Shown here: piece after piece, positions 32,572 through 41,147 of the stretch
Layout: the number at the start of each line of letters is the position of its first letter
Numbering within the stretch: position 1 is the first letter of the stretch
NCBI GenBank assembly: GCA_963768945.1
Contig: CAVYJW010000003.1
Location: 372,001-436,000 of the forward strand
Direction of reading: 5' to 3'
Origin: RYN-230 sp963768945
GTDB lineage: Bacteria > Actinomycetota > Actinomycetes > Streptosporangiales > Streptosporangiaceae
DNA: 64,000 nt
Notes under the pieces: model-generated
Database searches by the model: none
The model's input: the letters and a program-made list of their open reading frames with translations, nothing else
Told to the model about the DNA's origin: nothing
Made by a program: the position numbers and the translations under genes

Positions 32572-35154
32572 ATGACCAGTACCGAGCAGCCCGATCTGGA
32601 CGTCCTCGCCGAGATCCAGCAACGGGTCCTGTGGCTGGCCACCCGCATCGTGGACGCGGCCAACCACGACCGCGACACCGGGGACGGCGTCAAGGTGGGC
32701 GGTCACCAGGCCTCCAGCGCCAGCCTGGTCAGCGTGATGACCGCGCTGTACTTCGCGTACCTGGACGCCCCGGACAAGGTGAGCGTGAAGCCGCACGCCT
32801 CACCTGTGTACCACGCGGTCCAGTATCTGCTCGGCAACCTGGACCGCGGCTACCTGCCGTCGCTCCGCGCGTTCGGCGGCCTGCAGGCCTACCCGAGCCG
32901 GACCAAGGACCCGGACGGCCCGGACTTCTCCACCGGGTCGGTCGGGCTGGGTGCCGCCGCTCCGCTGTTCGCCGCGGCGGCCCGCCGGTACGTGGACGCG
33001 CACTTCGGCCCCCGGCCGCGCAGCCGGTTCGTCTCCCTGATCGGCGACGCCGAACTGGACGAGGGCAACATCTGGGAAGCGGTCGCCGACTCCGCCACCG
33101 ACGGGCTCGGCAACGTGATGTGGATCGTGGACCTGAACCGGCAGTCGCTGGACCGGGTAGTGCCCGGGGTCCGGATCGCCCAGTGGGAGCAGCAGTTCAC
33201 CGCGGCCGGCTGGCACGTGGTGGAGGCGAAGTACGGCGCGGCGCTCCAGCAGGCCTTCGGCCGGCCCGGCGGCGCCGCGCTGCGGGACTGGATCGACGCC
33301 CTGCCCAACGAGCACTACCAGTCGCTGTTCGGCCTGGCCCCGGCCGAGGTCCGGGCCCGTTTCCTGGAGGGCGCGCCGGAGGCCGTATCCGGCTTCTGCG
33401 CCGCCCTGGCCGACGACGAGCTGGCCGCCCTGGTCACCGACCTGGCCGGGCATGACCTGCGCTCGCTGCTCGGCGCGTTCGCCGCTTGCGACGCGGAGAA
33501 AGGCCGGCCGAGCGTGGTCTTCGCGTACACGGTCAAGGGCTGGGGCCTGCCGATCGCCGGTAACCCCCGCAACCACTCGGCGCTGCTCACCACGGGCCAG
33601 GTGGACGAGATGCGGGCCGGGCTGGGGCTGACCGCCGACACCGAATGGGACCGCTTCGACCCGATGACCCCGGCGGGCCAGTGGGCGGCCGCGCGGCGTG
33701 AGCACCTGGCCCGCCCGCCCAGGCGTTCTCCCCTCAACCATGGGGCCCTCAACCACGGGACCCTCAACCACGGGGCTGCCGATCATGGGGCGCAGGCCGT
33801 GACCGTGCCTGACTCCACCGGCCTGCGCACGACCCGGCTTCTCTCCACCCAGGAGGCCTTCGGCCGGATCCTGGTCGACCTGTCCCGCGACGAAGCCGTG
33901 GCCCCCTACCTGGTCACCGCGGCGCCCGACGTGGCCACCTCCACGAACCTGGCTGGTTACATCAACCGCACCAAGGTGTTCAGCCCGGACGCGCGCCGCT
34001 CATGGAGCGAGGACGCCGTGCTGAAGTGGGCCGAGGGGCCGGATGGTCACCACATCGAGCTGGGCATCAGCGAGATGAACCTGTTCCTCCTGCTCGGCCA
34101 GCTCGGCCTGGCCTGGGACCTGTCGGACCAGCCGTTGCTGCCGGTGGGCACGGTCTACGACCCGTTCGTGCTGCGCGGCCTGGACGCGTTCATCTACTCG
34201 GTCTATTCCGGCGCCCGGTTCGTCGTGGCCGGCACCCCGTCCGGGGTCACCCTGGCCCCGGAGGGCGGCGCGCACCAGTCCACCATCACCCCCTCGGTCG
34301 GCCTCGAACTGCCCGGCGTCACGTTCATCGAGCCCGCGTATGCGACGGCGCTGGACTGGCTCCTGTGCGGGGCGCTGCAGGGCATCGCCACGGCCAACGC
34401 GGCGGCGCTCGGCCCCACCCGGGACGGGACGCCGGTCATGGAGGATGGCTCGTACTACTTCCGGCTCACCACGCGGAGCCTCGACCAGCAGCCGTTCCAG
34501 GCGGCCCGGGACCGGCTCGGCGACGCGGTGCTGCGCCGCCAGGTCCTCGCGGGCGCCTACCGGCTGGTGGACGCCGGACCGCCTGCGGACGGCGCGCCCA
34601 TGGTCCATCTCGCGGGTTCCGGCGCCGTGCTGCCCGAGGTGCTGGCCGCCGCGGCCGAGCTGGGGGAGGAGGGCATCGCCGCGAACGTGGTGGACATCAC
34701 CTCGGCTGACCGGCTCTACCGCGCCTGGCAGCGGACGCTGCGCCAGGGGGTGCGCACCGCCACTGTGCCGTCCATCCCCGGCGCGCTGCGTAGTGCGTTC
34801 GGGGACCGGGCCTTCGGGGGCCAGGCGTTCGGCGACGGGGGGTCCGGCCACCGGGAGTCCGGCCACCGGGGGTCGGGCGACCGGGGGTCGGGCGACCGGG
34901 GGTCCGGCGACCGGCGGTCCGGCGACCGGGGGTCCGGCGACCGGGGGTCCGGCGACCGGGCGCCGATCGTCACCGTGCACGATGCGGCCTCGCACACGCT
35001 GAGCTGGCTCGGCTCCGCCCTGGGGGTGCCCGCGGTCAGCCTGGGCGTGGACAGTTTCGGCCAGTCCGGGGCGATCAGCGACCTGTACCGGGCGCACGAC
35101 CTGGACTCTGGCTCGATCGTGAACGCCGCCCTGGCCGCCCTGTCCCTGAGCTAA
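32572..35154 (+). CDS. AceE-like thiamine-diphosphate enzyme (2-oxoacid dehydrogenase E1/transketolase-like)
   Basis: A protein of about 860 residues with the layout of homodimeric pyruvate dehydrogenase E1: GGHQASSASLVSVMTALYF, HASPVYHAVQYLLGNL, the ThDP motif GDAELDEGN...VDLN from residue 158, and LGISEMNLFLLLGQLGL in the pyrimidine domain. No E2 or E3 gene is nearby. Two blocks of 15-nt repeats break the protein: Leu-Asn-His-Gly-Ala/Thr units (33733-33792) between domains and about eight Ser-Gly-Asp-Arg-Gly-like units (34841-34960) before the C-terminal domain. ATG 32572 or GTG 32566 can start it. Confidence 0.82.
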   Translation: MTSTEQPDLDVLAEIQQRVLWLATRIVDAANHDRDTGDGVKVGGHQASSASLVSVMTALYFAYLDAPDKVSVKPHASPVYHAVQYLLGNLDRGYLPSLRAFGGLQAYPSRTKDPDGPDFSTGSVGLGAAAPLFAAAARRYVDAHFGPRPRSRFVSLIGDAELDEGNIWEAVADSATDGLGNVMWIVDLNRQSLDRVVPGVRIAQWEQQFTAAGWHVVEAKYGAALQQAFGRPGGAALRDWIDALPNEHYQSLFGLAPAEVRARFLEGAPEAVSGFCAALADDELAALVTDLAGHDLRSLLGAFAACDAEKGRPSVVFAYTVKGWGLPIAGNPRNHSALLTTGQVDEMRAGLGLTADTEWDRFDPMTPAGQWAAARREHLARPPRRSPLNHGALNHGTLNHGAADHGAQAVTVPDSTGLRTTRLLSTQEAFGRILVDLSRDEAVAPYLVTAAPDVATSTNLAGYINRTKVFSPDARRSWSEDAVLKWAEGPDGHHIELGISEMNLFLLLGQLGLAWDLSDQPLLPVGTVYDPFVLRGLDAFIYSVYSGARFVVAGTPSGVTLAPEGGAHQSTITPSVGLELPGVTFIEPAYATALDWLLCGALQGIATANAAALGPTRDGTPVMEDGSYYFRLTTRSLDQQPFQAARDRLGDAVLRRQVLAGAYRLVDAGPPADGAPMVHLAGSGAVLPEVLAAAAELGEEGIAANVVDITSADRLYRAWQRTLRQGVRTATVPSIPGALRSAFGDRAFGGQAFGDGGSGHRESGHRGSGDRGSGDRGSGDRRSGDRGSGDRGSGDRAPIVTVHDAASHTLSWLGSALGVPAVSLGVDSFGQSGAISDLYRAHDLDSGSIVNAALAALSLS

Positions 35155-35206
35155 CCCTGTTCCCGAGCAATCCCTGTCCCTGAGCTAACCCCTGTCCCTG
35201 AGCCAG
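35139..35206. repeat. 17-nt tandem repeat spanning the AceE-like stop codon
   Basis: Four units of CCTGTCCCTGAGCTAAC occur: 35139-35155, a diverged copy 35156-35172, an exact copy 35173-35189, and a partial one to 35206. The first unit contains the gene's last codons and its TAA, so the gene end itself has been duplicated. Confidence 0.8.
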
Positions 35207-35281
35207 TCTCACGAGTCACACTGGCCCCTCCTGTCCACGTTTCCCGCGGAGCGTTCGGGGGGCGCGTGCCCGACGCCGGGA

Positions 35282-36466
35282 TCAGCGGTAGGCGCTGAGG
35301 CCGGTGAGGAACTGGCCCAGGGCCAGGGCGTGGATCTCCTCGGTGCCCTCGTAGGTGAGGACCGACTCCAGGTTGTTGGCGTGGCGGATCACCGGGTACT
35401 CCAGCGTGATACCGCTGGCGCCGAGGATGGTCCGGGCCTGCCGGGCGATCTCGATGGCCGCCCGCACGTTGCTCATCTTGCCCAGGCTGACCTGCTCGGG
35501 GGTCAGCTCCCCAGCCTCCTTGAGCCGGCCCAGGTGCAGCGCGATCAGCTGGGCCCGGGACAGGTCGGCCAGCATCCAGGCCAGCTTGCCCTGGGTGAGC
35601 TGGAACCCGCCGATCGGCTTGCCGAACTGCTTCCGCGTCCGGGCATAGTCCACCGCGGTTTCCAGGCAGGACCGGGCTGCCCCGGTGACACCCCAGGTGA
35701 TGCCGAACCGGGCCTCGTTCAGGCAGGACAGTGGCCCCTTCAGCCCGACCACCCCGGGCAGCATGGCCTCCGCGGGCAGCTTCACGTCGTCGAAGTGCAG
35801 CTCGGCGGTAATCGACGCGCGCAGCGACATTTTCTTGTGGATGACGCGGGAGGTGAACCCGCGCGCGCCGCGAGGGACGAGGAAGCCCCGTATCCCTTCT
35901 TGCGTCTGGGCCCACACGACCGCGATATCCGCCACCGACCCGTTGGTGATCCACATTTTCGAGCCTGACAGCACCCACTGGTTTTCGTTGCGGATGGCTT
36001 TGGTGGTCATGCCGGACGGATCGCTGCCATAGTCCGGCTCGGTCAGCCCGAAGCAGCCGATGGCCTCACCCGCCGCCATGCGGGGCAGCCATTCCTCCTT
36101 CTGTTCCGGCGAGCCGTATTTCCAGATGGGGAACATGGCCAGTGAGCCCTGGACGGAGACCAGGCTGCGCACCCCGGAATCGGCCGCTTCCAGCTCACGG
36201 CACGCCACCCCGTAGGCGACGGGGCCCATGCCCGCGCAGCCATAGCCGGTCAGGTGCATGCCGAGCAGGCCCAGCTTGCCGAGCTCGGGGGCGAGCTCGC
36301 GGGGCAGCGTGCCCGCCTCGAACCAGTCGGCGATGTGCGGCATGACCCGCTCAGCCGTGAAGGCCCGAACGGTGTCGCGGACCAGCACCTCGTCGGAGCT
36401 CAGTTGCTGGTCAACGCGCAGCAGGTCGAGGTCGTGGCCGGGCTGGCCAGCGGCGTGCGTGGGCAT
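35282..36466 (-). CDS. Acyl-CoA dehydrogenase, glutaryl-CoA dehydrogenase-like
   Basis: A 394-residue flavoenzyme of the acyl-CoA dehydrogenase fold. The FAD/substrate motifs are GCFGLTEPDYGSDPSGM and SGSKMWITNGSVADIAVVWA. The catalytic base is the Glu in VLTYEGTEEIHALALG, and RSLVSVQGSLAM is the glutaryl-CoA-dehydrogenase variant of the substrate pocket. It would oxidise and decarboxylate glutaryl-CoA in lysine or tryptophan breakdown. It is divergent from the pspC gene. Confidence 0.9.
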   Translation of the reverse strand: MPTHAAGQPGHDLDLLRVDQQLSSDEVLVRDTVRAFTAERVMPHIADWFEAGTLPRELAPELGKLGLLGMHLTGYGCAGMGPVAYGVACRELEAADSGVRSLVSVQGSLAMFPIWKYGSPEQKEEWLPRMAAGEAIGCFGLTEPDYGSDPSGMTTKAIRNENQWVLSGSKMWITNGSVADIAVVWAQTQEGIRGFLVPRGARGFTSRVIHKKMSLRASITAELHFDDVKLPAEAMLPGVVGLKGPLSCLNEARFGITWGVTGAARSCLETAVDYARTRKQFGKPIGGFQLTQGKLAWMLADLSRAQLIALHLGRLKEAGELTPEQVSLGKMSNVRAAIEIARQARTILGASGITLEYPVIRHANNLESVLTYEGTEEIHALALGQFLTGLSAYR

Positions 36467-36561
36467 GGCGGGTCCTTCCGGTCACTCACTAACTCCCGCG
36501 TCCAGCGTATGCGTGCCGCGTTCGGCTGTCTGGACCCACCCTGACCGGGAATGATCGGGGC

Positions 36562-36813
36562 ATGAATGAGGCCAATGGGAACAAGAGGCTAATCCGGACA
36601 CGGAAAGGTCGGCTCGTGGCTGGCGTCTGCTCCGGGATCGGCGTGTACACCGATATCGACCCCACCGTGGTCCGGCTGATCTTCGTCGCCCTGACCCTGG
36701 TAACGGCCGGCGTCTTCGCGCTGGTGTACCTGCTGGCGTGGGTAATCATCCCAGAGGAAGGGGAGGGCCCGTCGATCGCCGAGAACCTGATCAAGAAGAC
36801 GGGTGGCGGCTAG
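36562..36813 (+). CDS. PspC-domain membrane protein
   Basis: An 83-residue protein with the PspC signature LIRTRKGRLVAGVCSGIGVYTDIDP followed by one membrane helix (LIFVALTLVTAGVFALVYLLAWVIIP). PspC proteins sense or counter membrane stress. It is a single gene. Confidence 0.92.
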   Translation: MNEANGNKRLIRTRKGRLVAGVCSGIGVYTDIDPTVVRLIFVALTLVTAGVFALVYLLAWVIIPEEGEGPSIAENLIKKTGGG

Positions 36814-36929
36814 CCGGGCGCGGCCGGACAGGTCGCGGGGGGCCCGGTGGGCGGATCCGCGGCGCGCGCTCTTGGCCGGGGTGCGATCGGCCTCTGCGGG
36901 GGGTGGTGGCGATGCGGCAGGGCTGTTCT

Positions 36930-38615
36930 TCAGTGTGCGCGGCGGCGGTCCGGGGAGCGGAGGTTCCGAGGGCGGGGGCGCGGGTGTCGGGGGCGGGGGC
37001 GGGGGAGCAGCAGAGGGCGGGGGTGCGGACAGGCCGGCGCCCCGCTCGGCCACCGGCAGGTTGAGCACCGGCGGCTCGGCCGCCCGTGGTGGCTCCGCGG
37101 GTGGCGACTTAATGGGCTGCAGGTGCGCGGGCCGCGGCACTCCGAGGGCTGGCGGTGCGGCGGCCGGCGGTGCGGCGGCTGGCGGTGCGGCGGCGGCTGC
37201 GGCGGCCGGCGGTGCGGCGGCGGCGGTGCGGCGGCCGGCGGTGCGGCGGCCGGCGGTGCGGCGGCCGGCGGTGCGGCGGTGGTGCTGGCCCCTGTCCCGG
37301 CCAGTGCGGCGGCCACCTGCCCGCTAACCAGCATGCTGACCAGCTCGGCGTGCCGGCGGGTCCAGTCGGTGGCCAGGGCGGCGGCCGATAGCAGGCCCAG
37401 CCCCCCGGCCACGGCGACCGCTCCCGCCTGCCCGACCCGCTGCGCGACCGCCCCGCCGGTCAGGACGCCGAGGCCCTGCGCGGCCAGCAGGCCGGTCTGG
37501 GCGACCGCGAAAGCGCGCACCCGCCGATCGGCCGGCAGGGCCGTGACGAACGCGGCGGCGGCCGCCAGCTGGTAGGCGCCGCCTGCACCGGCCAAGGCCA
37601 GGAGCAGGATCAGGACCGACAGCGGGGGGTGCGCCAGACTGAAGATCAGTGGTGCGCAGGACAGCATGGCCAGCCAGCCCATCGGCCGCATCCGGTCTGA
37701 AGGTCGCAGCAGTCGGCCGATCACGAAGCCGCCGATTACCGTGCCGGCTGGCATGGCCGCCATGAGCAGCCCGATGGTTGTCGCGCCGCCGCCGAGGGCA
37801 TGCGCGTACGGGGCGGCCAGGGCCTCGGGCACCACGGTGAAACCGGCCAGCCAGCCGAAAAGCACCAGGGTGCGCAGCACCGGGCTGCCGAAGACGGCGG
37901 CGACGCCGTCCCAGGTGATCTCCCAGGGGTAGGGATGGCTGGCCCTGCGGGGCGGAGCGGGCCGCGGCCGTACCCCGCGCGCCAGGATGCCGGCCGACAG
38001 GCTGAAGGACAGCGAGTCCAGGGCGACGGCCCGGTACGGCCCGAGCGCCGCGACCAGCCCGCCGCCGGCCAGGAAACCGCCGATCTGGCCGAGCTGGGCG
38101 GTGTGGCTCCCGATCACGGAGCCCAGCGGGTACTTGTCCGCGGGCAGGACGTCGGGCAGGAGCGCCGACCTGGCTGCCGAGAACGGTGTCCCCAGCAGCA
38201 CGGTGCCGGAGAACAGCAGGCACAACCCGGTGAAGGGCATACCGGGCAGGGCCATCAGGGCAACCAGCCCGGCCCGGATCAGATCCAGGGTGATCATCAT
38301 CTGCTGCCGCGGCATCAGGTCGGCCAGGCCGGACAGGATCGGGCCGCCGATCAGGGGCGGCAGGTAGGTCAGCGCGTACGCCGACGCGGTCAGGAACGCT
38401 GAACCGGTCCGGGCGTACACCATGAAGGCGATGGCCACCTGCGCGAACTGATCGCCTGCACAGGACAGCGCCTGGGCGGACCACAGCGCGCGGAACTCCC
38501 TGACGGCGAACACATCGCGGTAGGCAACCGGCTCGTCGCCGGGTTGACGATGCCGACCCGGCCGCGATGCGTGTGCCCGCCTCCGGGAAAGCGAGGGGTG
38601 CTCTCCGTTGTGCAC
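36930..38615 (-). CDS. MFS transporter with Pro-rich repeat tail
   Basis: A major-facilitator protein of the DHA/enterobactin-exporter type with 12 helices. The N-terminal YRDVFAVREFRALWSAQALS and the segment LADLMPRQQMMITLDLIRAG (motif A region) are typical. GTG 38615 is the best start available, although the homology begins about 30 codons later. After the last helix the protein carries about 130 residues of Pro/Ala/His/Arg-rich sequence encoded by GC-rich 15-nt-like repeats (about 37145-37275). The other minus-strand frame reads as smoother Pro-rich sequence here, so the tail may be frame-shifted. Confidence 0.8.
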   Translation of the reverse strand: MHNGEHPSLSRRRAHASRPGRHRQPGDEPVAYRDVFAVREFRALWSAQALSCAGDQFAQVAIAFMVYARTGSAFLTASAYALTYLPPLIGGPILSGLADLMPRQQMMITLDLIRAGLVALMALPGMPFTGLCLLFSGTVLLGTPFSAARSALLPDVLPADKYPLGSVIGSHTAQLGQIGGFLAGGGLVAALGPYRAVALDSLSFSLSAGILARGVRPRPAPPRRASHPYPWEITWDGVAAVFGSPVLRTLVLFGWLAGFTVVPEALAAPYAHALGGGATTIGLLMAAMPAGTVIGGFVIGRLLRPSDRMRPMGWLAMLSCAPLIFSLAHPPLSVLILLLALAGAGGAYQLAAAAAFVTALPADRRVRAFAVAQTGLLAAQGLGVLTGGAVAQRVGQAGAVAVAGGLGLLSAAALATDWTRRHAELVSMLVSGQVAAALAGTGASTTAAPPAAAPPAAAPPAAAPPPPHRRPPQPPPHRQPPHRRPPHRQPSECRGPRTCSPLSRHPRSHHGRPSRRCSTCRWPSGAPACPHPRPLLLPRPRPRHPRPRPRNLRSPDRRRAH

Positions 38616-39229
38616 GGCGGCTCTTCTCTGCTGTTCTCTGCGTCGCGCTCCGGCATCCGGGGGGGCGCCAGAGCGGACCGCAATCCTTCTTTCACGCTGT
38701 GTCAACGAATACGGGGCATGTGCTGCTCGCTTCGGTGACCGGCAGTAGTGACTGTGAGTCGTGAGTCGATTGCCTACCGTGTCGAATATTTGGTGAATGC
38801 GCAAGGGGTTCCTGCATGATCGTCTTGGTTTCGGTGCTCGTAGTTGTGGTGGCCGTGATGCCAAGTGGGCCCTGACCAGCGGGGAATCCCTGGCGAGGGT
38901 GGCGGGATGGTTTGCGGGGACAGGTGTGGATTCGTCAAGAGACAGGTCTGGGCGGGCGATTCGATAGGGCCGCGAGCCGCGGAGACGGGGCGTGCCGGGC
39001 GGGTGGTGAGACCGACGGCGGGCAGGGTCGCAGCCCGGTGGCAGGCCGGGGTCGCGGACCGGTGGCGGGTGGGGTCGCGGCCCCGTGGCGGGTGGGGTCG
39101 CGGCCCGGTGGCGGACGCGATCGCGAGGTCTAGGGGGCAACGCTTTGGCGGGAAGGCCGGTTGTCCCCTATGCTGGGGCAGTCCCCGACGGCGGGCGCCA
39201 AGGGTCACGGCGGCGGCGGCCGTCATTTG
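38616..39229. repeat. Gene-free region with degenerate G-rich direct repeats
   Basis: No convincing gene lies in these 614 nt. At about 39010-39120 there are four to five degenerate copies of a unit like GGTGGCGGGTGGGGTCGCGG, with runs of three and four Gs spaced as in G-quadruplex-prone DNA. The rest, notably 38700-38860, is AT-richer and may hold the MFS promoter. Confidence 0.5.
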
Positions 39230-39302
39230 GCCCCCATCGTCTAGTGGCCTAGGACACCGCCCTTTCAAGGCGGCGGCACGGGTTCGAATCCCGTTGGGGG
39301 CA
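39230..39302 (+). tRNA. tRNA-Glu (anticodon TTC)
   Basis: A complete cloverleaf: acceptor GCCCCCA pairs with TGGGGGC, the anticodon arm is CCGCCCTTTCAAGGCGG with anticodon TTC, and the T-arm is CGGGTTCGAATCCCG. The 3' CCA is not fully encoded. Confidence 0.97.
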
Positions 39303-39327
39303 CCGTCGGCCACTGGCCGGCACCGAT

Positions 39328-39401
39328 GGTCCTGTAGAGCAGCTGGTTAGCTCGCCACCCTGTCAAGGTGGAGGTCGCGGGTTCAAGTCCCGTCAGGACC
39401 G
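39328..39401 (+). tRNA. tRNA-Asp (anticodon GTC)
   Basis: A complete cloverleaf: acceptor GGTCCTG pairs with CAGGACC, the anticodon arm is CCACCCTGTCAAGGTGG with anticodon GTC, and the T-arm is GCGGGTTCAAGTCCCGT. Confidence 0.97.
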
Positions 39402-39446
39402 CTTGGCTGAGACCGCCCGTCGTGATAGGTGACGGGGGTCAGTCAC

Positions 39447-39520
39447 GGTCAGGTAGCTCAGTTGGTATGAGCGTCCGCCTGAAAAGCGGAAGGTCGGCGG
39501 TTCGACCCCGCCCCTGACCA
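39447..39520 (+). tRNA. tRNA-Phe (anticodon GAA)
   Basis: A complete cloverleaf: acceptor GGTCAGG pairs with CCTGACC, the anticodon arm is TCCGCCTGAAAAGCGGA with anticodon GAA, and the T-arm is GGCGGTTCGACCCCGCC. Glu, Asp and Phe tRNAs in this order are a common actinobacterial cluster. Confidence 0.96.
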
Positions 39521-39952
39521 CCCGATCTACAGGCACGTTTCGCCCTCTCATCTGCGAGAACAGCAAGATAAGAGCGGGCGTGCCATGGCGTAGGCGGCGC
39601 CCGCGCAGCCCAAGATCCCCACAGTAACCCCACACGTAGCTTGCGCGGCGGCTGAGGAGAGGGCTGTAGAAGGCTTCCGTTTGGCGTGTTGTCGCCGTAA
39701 CTGATCCCGAACGCCATATCGCCCCGGCGGTCTATCGCGAGCTGAACCACGACTTCCACGAGATCAGCGGCAGACTTGCAGCTGGGTGAGATCGAGCAGG
39801 TCATCCCCGTTGCGGGCTCGCCCTAGACCGCCGTGCAACGTGTCATTGTGCAAGTTGGCCTGGCGTGTGTGCCTGGCCGTGCCGTCTCGTAGAGACTGGG
39901 CTGAGGTGGCCCTTGCCTGTTGGTCAGCTCATCCCGCTCTCTGAGGCGGGTG
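39521..39952. other. Intergenic region after the tRNA cluster, no convincing gene
   Basis: About 430 nt without a supported gene. A short plus-strand frame at about 39690-39790 reads TDPERHIAPAVYRELNHDFH and stops. It may be the remnant of an unknown protein. No integrase or direct repeat of a tRNA 3' end was found here. Confidence 0.4.
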
Positions 39953-39983
39953 TTGACCTTCCGCTAGAAGAGCGGAAGGTCAA
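39953..39983. terminator. Hairpin after the TetR gene
   Basis: A perfect 13-bp stem: TTGACCTTCCGCT (39953-39965) pairs with AGCGGAAGGTCAA (39971-39983), loop of five. It lies 4 nt downstream of the TetR stop at 39988. There is no T-run, as is common in actinobacteria. Confidence 0.6.
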
Positions 39984-39987
39984 ATCG

Positions 39988-40596
39988 TTAGCCGCCTCCT
40001 CTAGGAGCTTGCATCGGGGGCTGGGTGGCGCCGGTGAGGGTTTTGATGGCCCATCCTGCTGTGGCTGCCGCCGCCGCTGGGTCCAGGCCGAGGTAGTCGT
40101 TCCAGTACAGCCAGGCCATCGGGGAGGTCAGGAGGAGGACGGCCCGTAGGAGGAGCTGTGCTGTGTCATCGTCCAGATCCTCAAGGACGTCGCGCAGCGC
40201 GGTGCGTAGCATCGCCAGGCGGGCTTGGACGTTGGGCCGTGGAACGCGCTCGGGGTCGGTGGCGGCCAGTGTCCACCGGACCACGTTCTCCATGCCGGCG
40301 GACCGCCCGAAGACGGTGCGCACGGCTTCGGCCAGGTCGTCGGAGGAAGCCGGCGCTAGCCTAGCGGCGACCGTCTGGAACTGGTGGCCGGCGAGGGCGG
40401 CGAACAGGTCCCGCTTGGTGGGGAAATGGCGGTACAGCGTCGGCTCGGACACTTCTGCCCGCTTGGCGACCGCCGTCATAGAGATCTCCAGCGGGTGCTC
40501 CTCGTCGATCAGCGCGGCCAGGGCCCCAATGATCCGCTGCTCGGTGACCGCCCGCTGGGCTTCCCGGAGCGAAGATCTTGACGTGTCACTTGCCAT
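39988..40596 (-). CDS. TetR-family transcriptional regulator
   Basis: A 202-residue regulator. The helix-turn-helix is ISMTAVAKRAEVSEPTLYRHFPTKRDLFAAL and the ligand domain contains LLLTSPMAWLYWNDYLGLDP. It is divergent from the SnoaL-like gene, with a 19-bp near-palindrome between them (40601-40619) that probably binds this protein and controls both genes. Confidence 0.92.
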   Translation of the reverse strand: MASDTSRSSLREAQRAVTEQRIIGALAALIDEEHPLEISMTAVAKRAEVSEPTLYRHFPTKRDLFAALAGHQFQTVAARLAPASSDDLAEAVRTVFGRSAGMENVVRWTLAATDPERVPRPNVQARLAMLRTALRDVLEDLDDDTAQLLLRAVLLLTSPMAWLYWNDYLGLDPAAAAATAGWAIKTLTGATQPPMQAPRGGG

Positions 40597-40600
40597 AGTT

Positions 40601-40619
40601 ATGATAGTAATACTCTCAT
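40601..40619. promoter_or_regulatory. Candidate TetR operator
   Basis: ATGATAGTAATACTCTCAT has 9-bp arms matching at eight of nine positions around a central A. It begins four bases upstream of the TetR start codon (40596) and ends 22 nt before the SnoaL-like ATG. The AT-rich block stands out from the GC-rich surroundings. Confidence 0.6.
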
Positions 40620-40640
40620 CTAGTTAGAAAGGCTGTCGCC

Positions 40641-41051
40641 ATGTCCCAGGCGGAAGACGTTCTGCAGGGCATCTACGAGGCCATCAACACCGGCAATCTC
40701 GCCCTGCTGGAGAAATACGTTGCCCCCGACTACATCGAGCACACCGACGGCTTCCAGGGGGTCGAGCCCTTCGCCCAGCAAGTCGCCGCGTTCCGGGCCG
40801 GGTTCCCCGACCTGCACGTGACCATCGACGACCTGCTCACCGACGGCGACCGATTCGCCAGCCGGACCACCGTGACCGGCACCCACACCGGTGACCTGAT
40901 GGGCATGCCCGCCACCGGCAAGCGCATCAGCGTCGAGGCCACCGACATCGGCCGCATCGAAAACGGCCAGGCGAAAGAGCGCTGGGGCGGGCTCAACATG
41001 TACTCGTTGCTGACCCAGCTCGGTGTGATCCCCGCGCCTCAGGCGGGATAG
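40641..41051 (+). CDS. SnoaL-like polyketide cyclase-family (NTF2-fold) protein
   Basis: A 136-residue NTF2-fold protein: YEAINTGNLALLEKYVAPDYIEH, FRAGFPDLHVTIDDLLTDGD, and TGTHTGDLMGMPATGKRISVEATDIGRIENG. This is the ester-cyclase group, which includes SnoaL but is widely used for other small-molecule reactions. There is no polyketide synthase nearby, so a general catabolic or detoxifying role under TetR control is likelier. Confidence 0.88.
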   Translation: MSQAEDVLQGIYEAINTGNLALLEKYVAPDYIEHTDGFQGVEPFAQQVAAFRAGFPDLHVTIDDLLTDGDRFASRTTVTGTHTGDLMGMPATGKRISVEATDIGRIENGQAKERWGGLNMYSLLTQLGVIPAPQAG

Positions 41052-41147
41052 CCGCCACGGCCCGGGCCTGCCAGCTGATGCCACCCGGCTGACAGGCCGG
41101 GCCGGGCGGATTCACGTCGTCCTGCCACCGGGCCGACTGGGTGGCGT

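Noticed and set aside
32572..35154. First thought to be a phosphoketolase
   Set aside because: The N-terminal GHQASSASLVSVMTALYF and the overall layout fit AceE/transketolase-type E1 enzymes, and phosphoketolase signatures are absent.
35282..36466. Opposite-strand open frames through the acyl-CoA dehydrogenase
   Set aside because: They have low-complexity composition and no homology, while the minus-strand gene has all family motifs.
39521..39987. Integrated element at the tRNA cluster
   Set aside because: No integrase gene and no repeat of a tRNA 3' end could be found in or near the gap.
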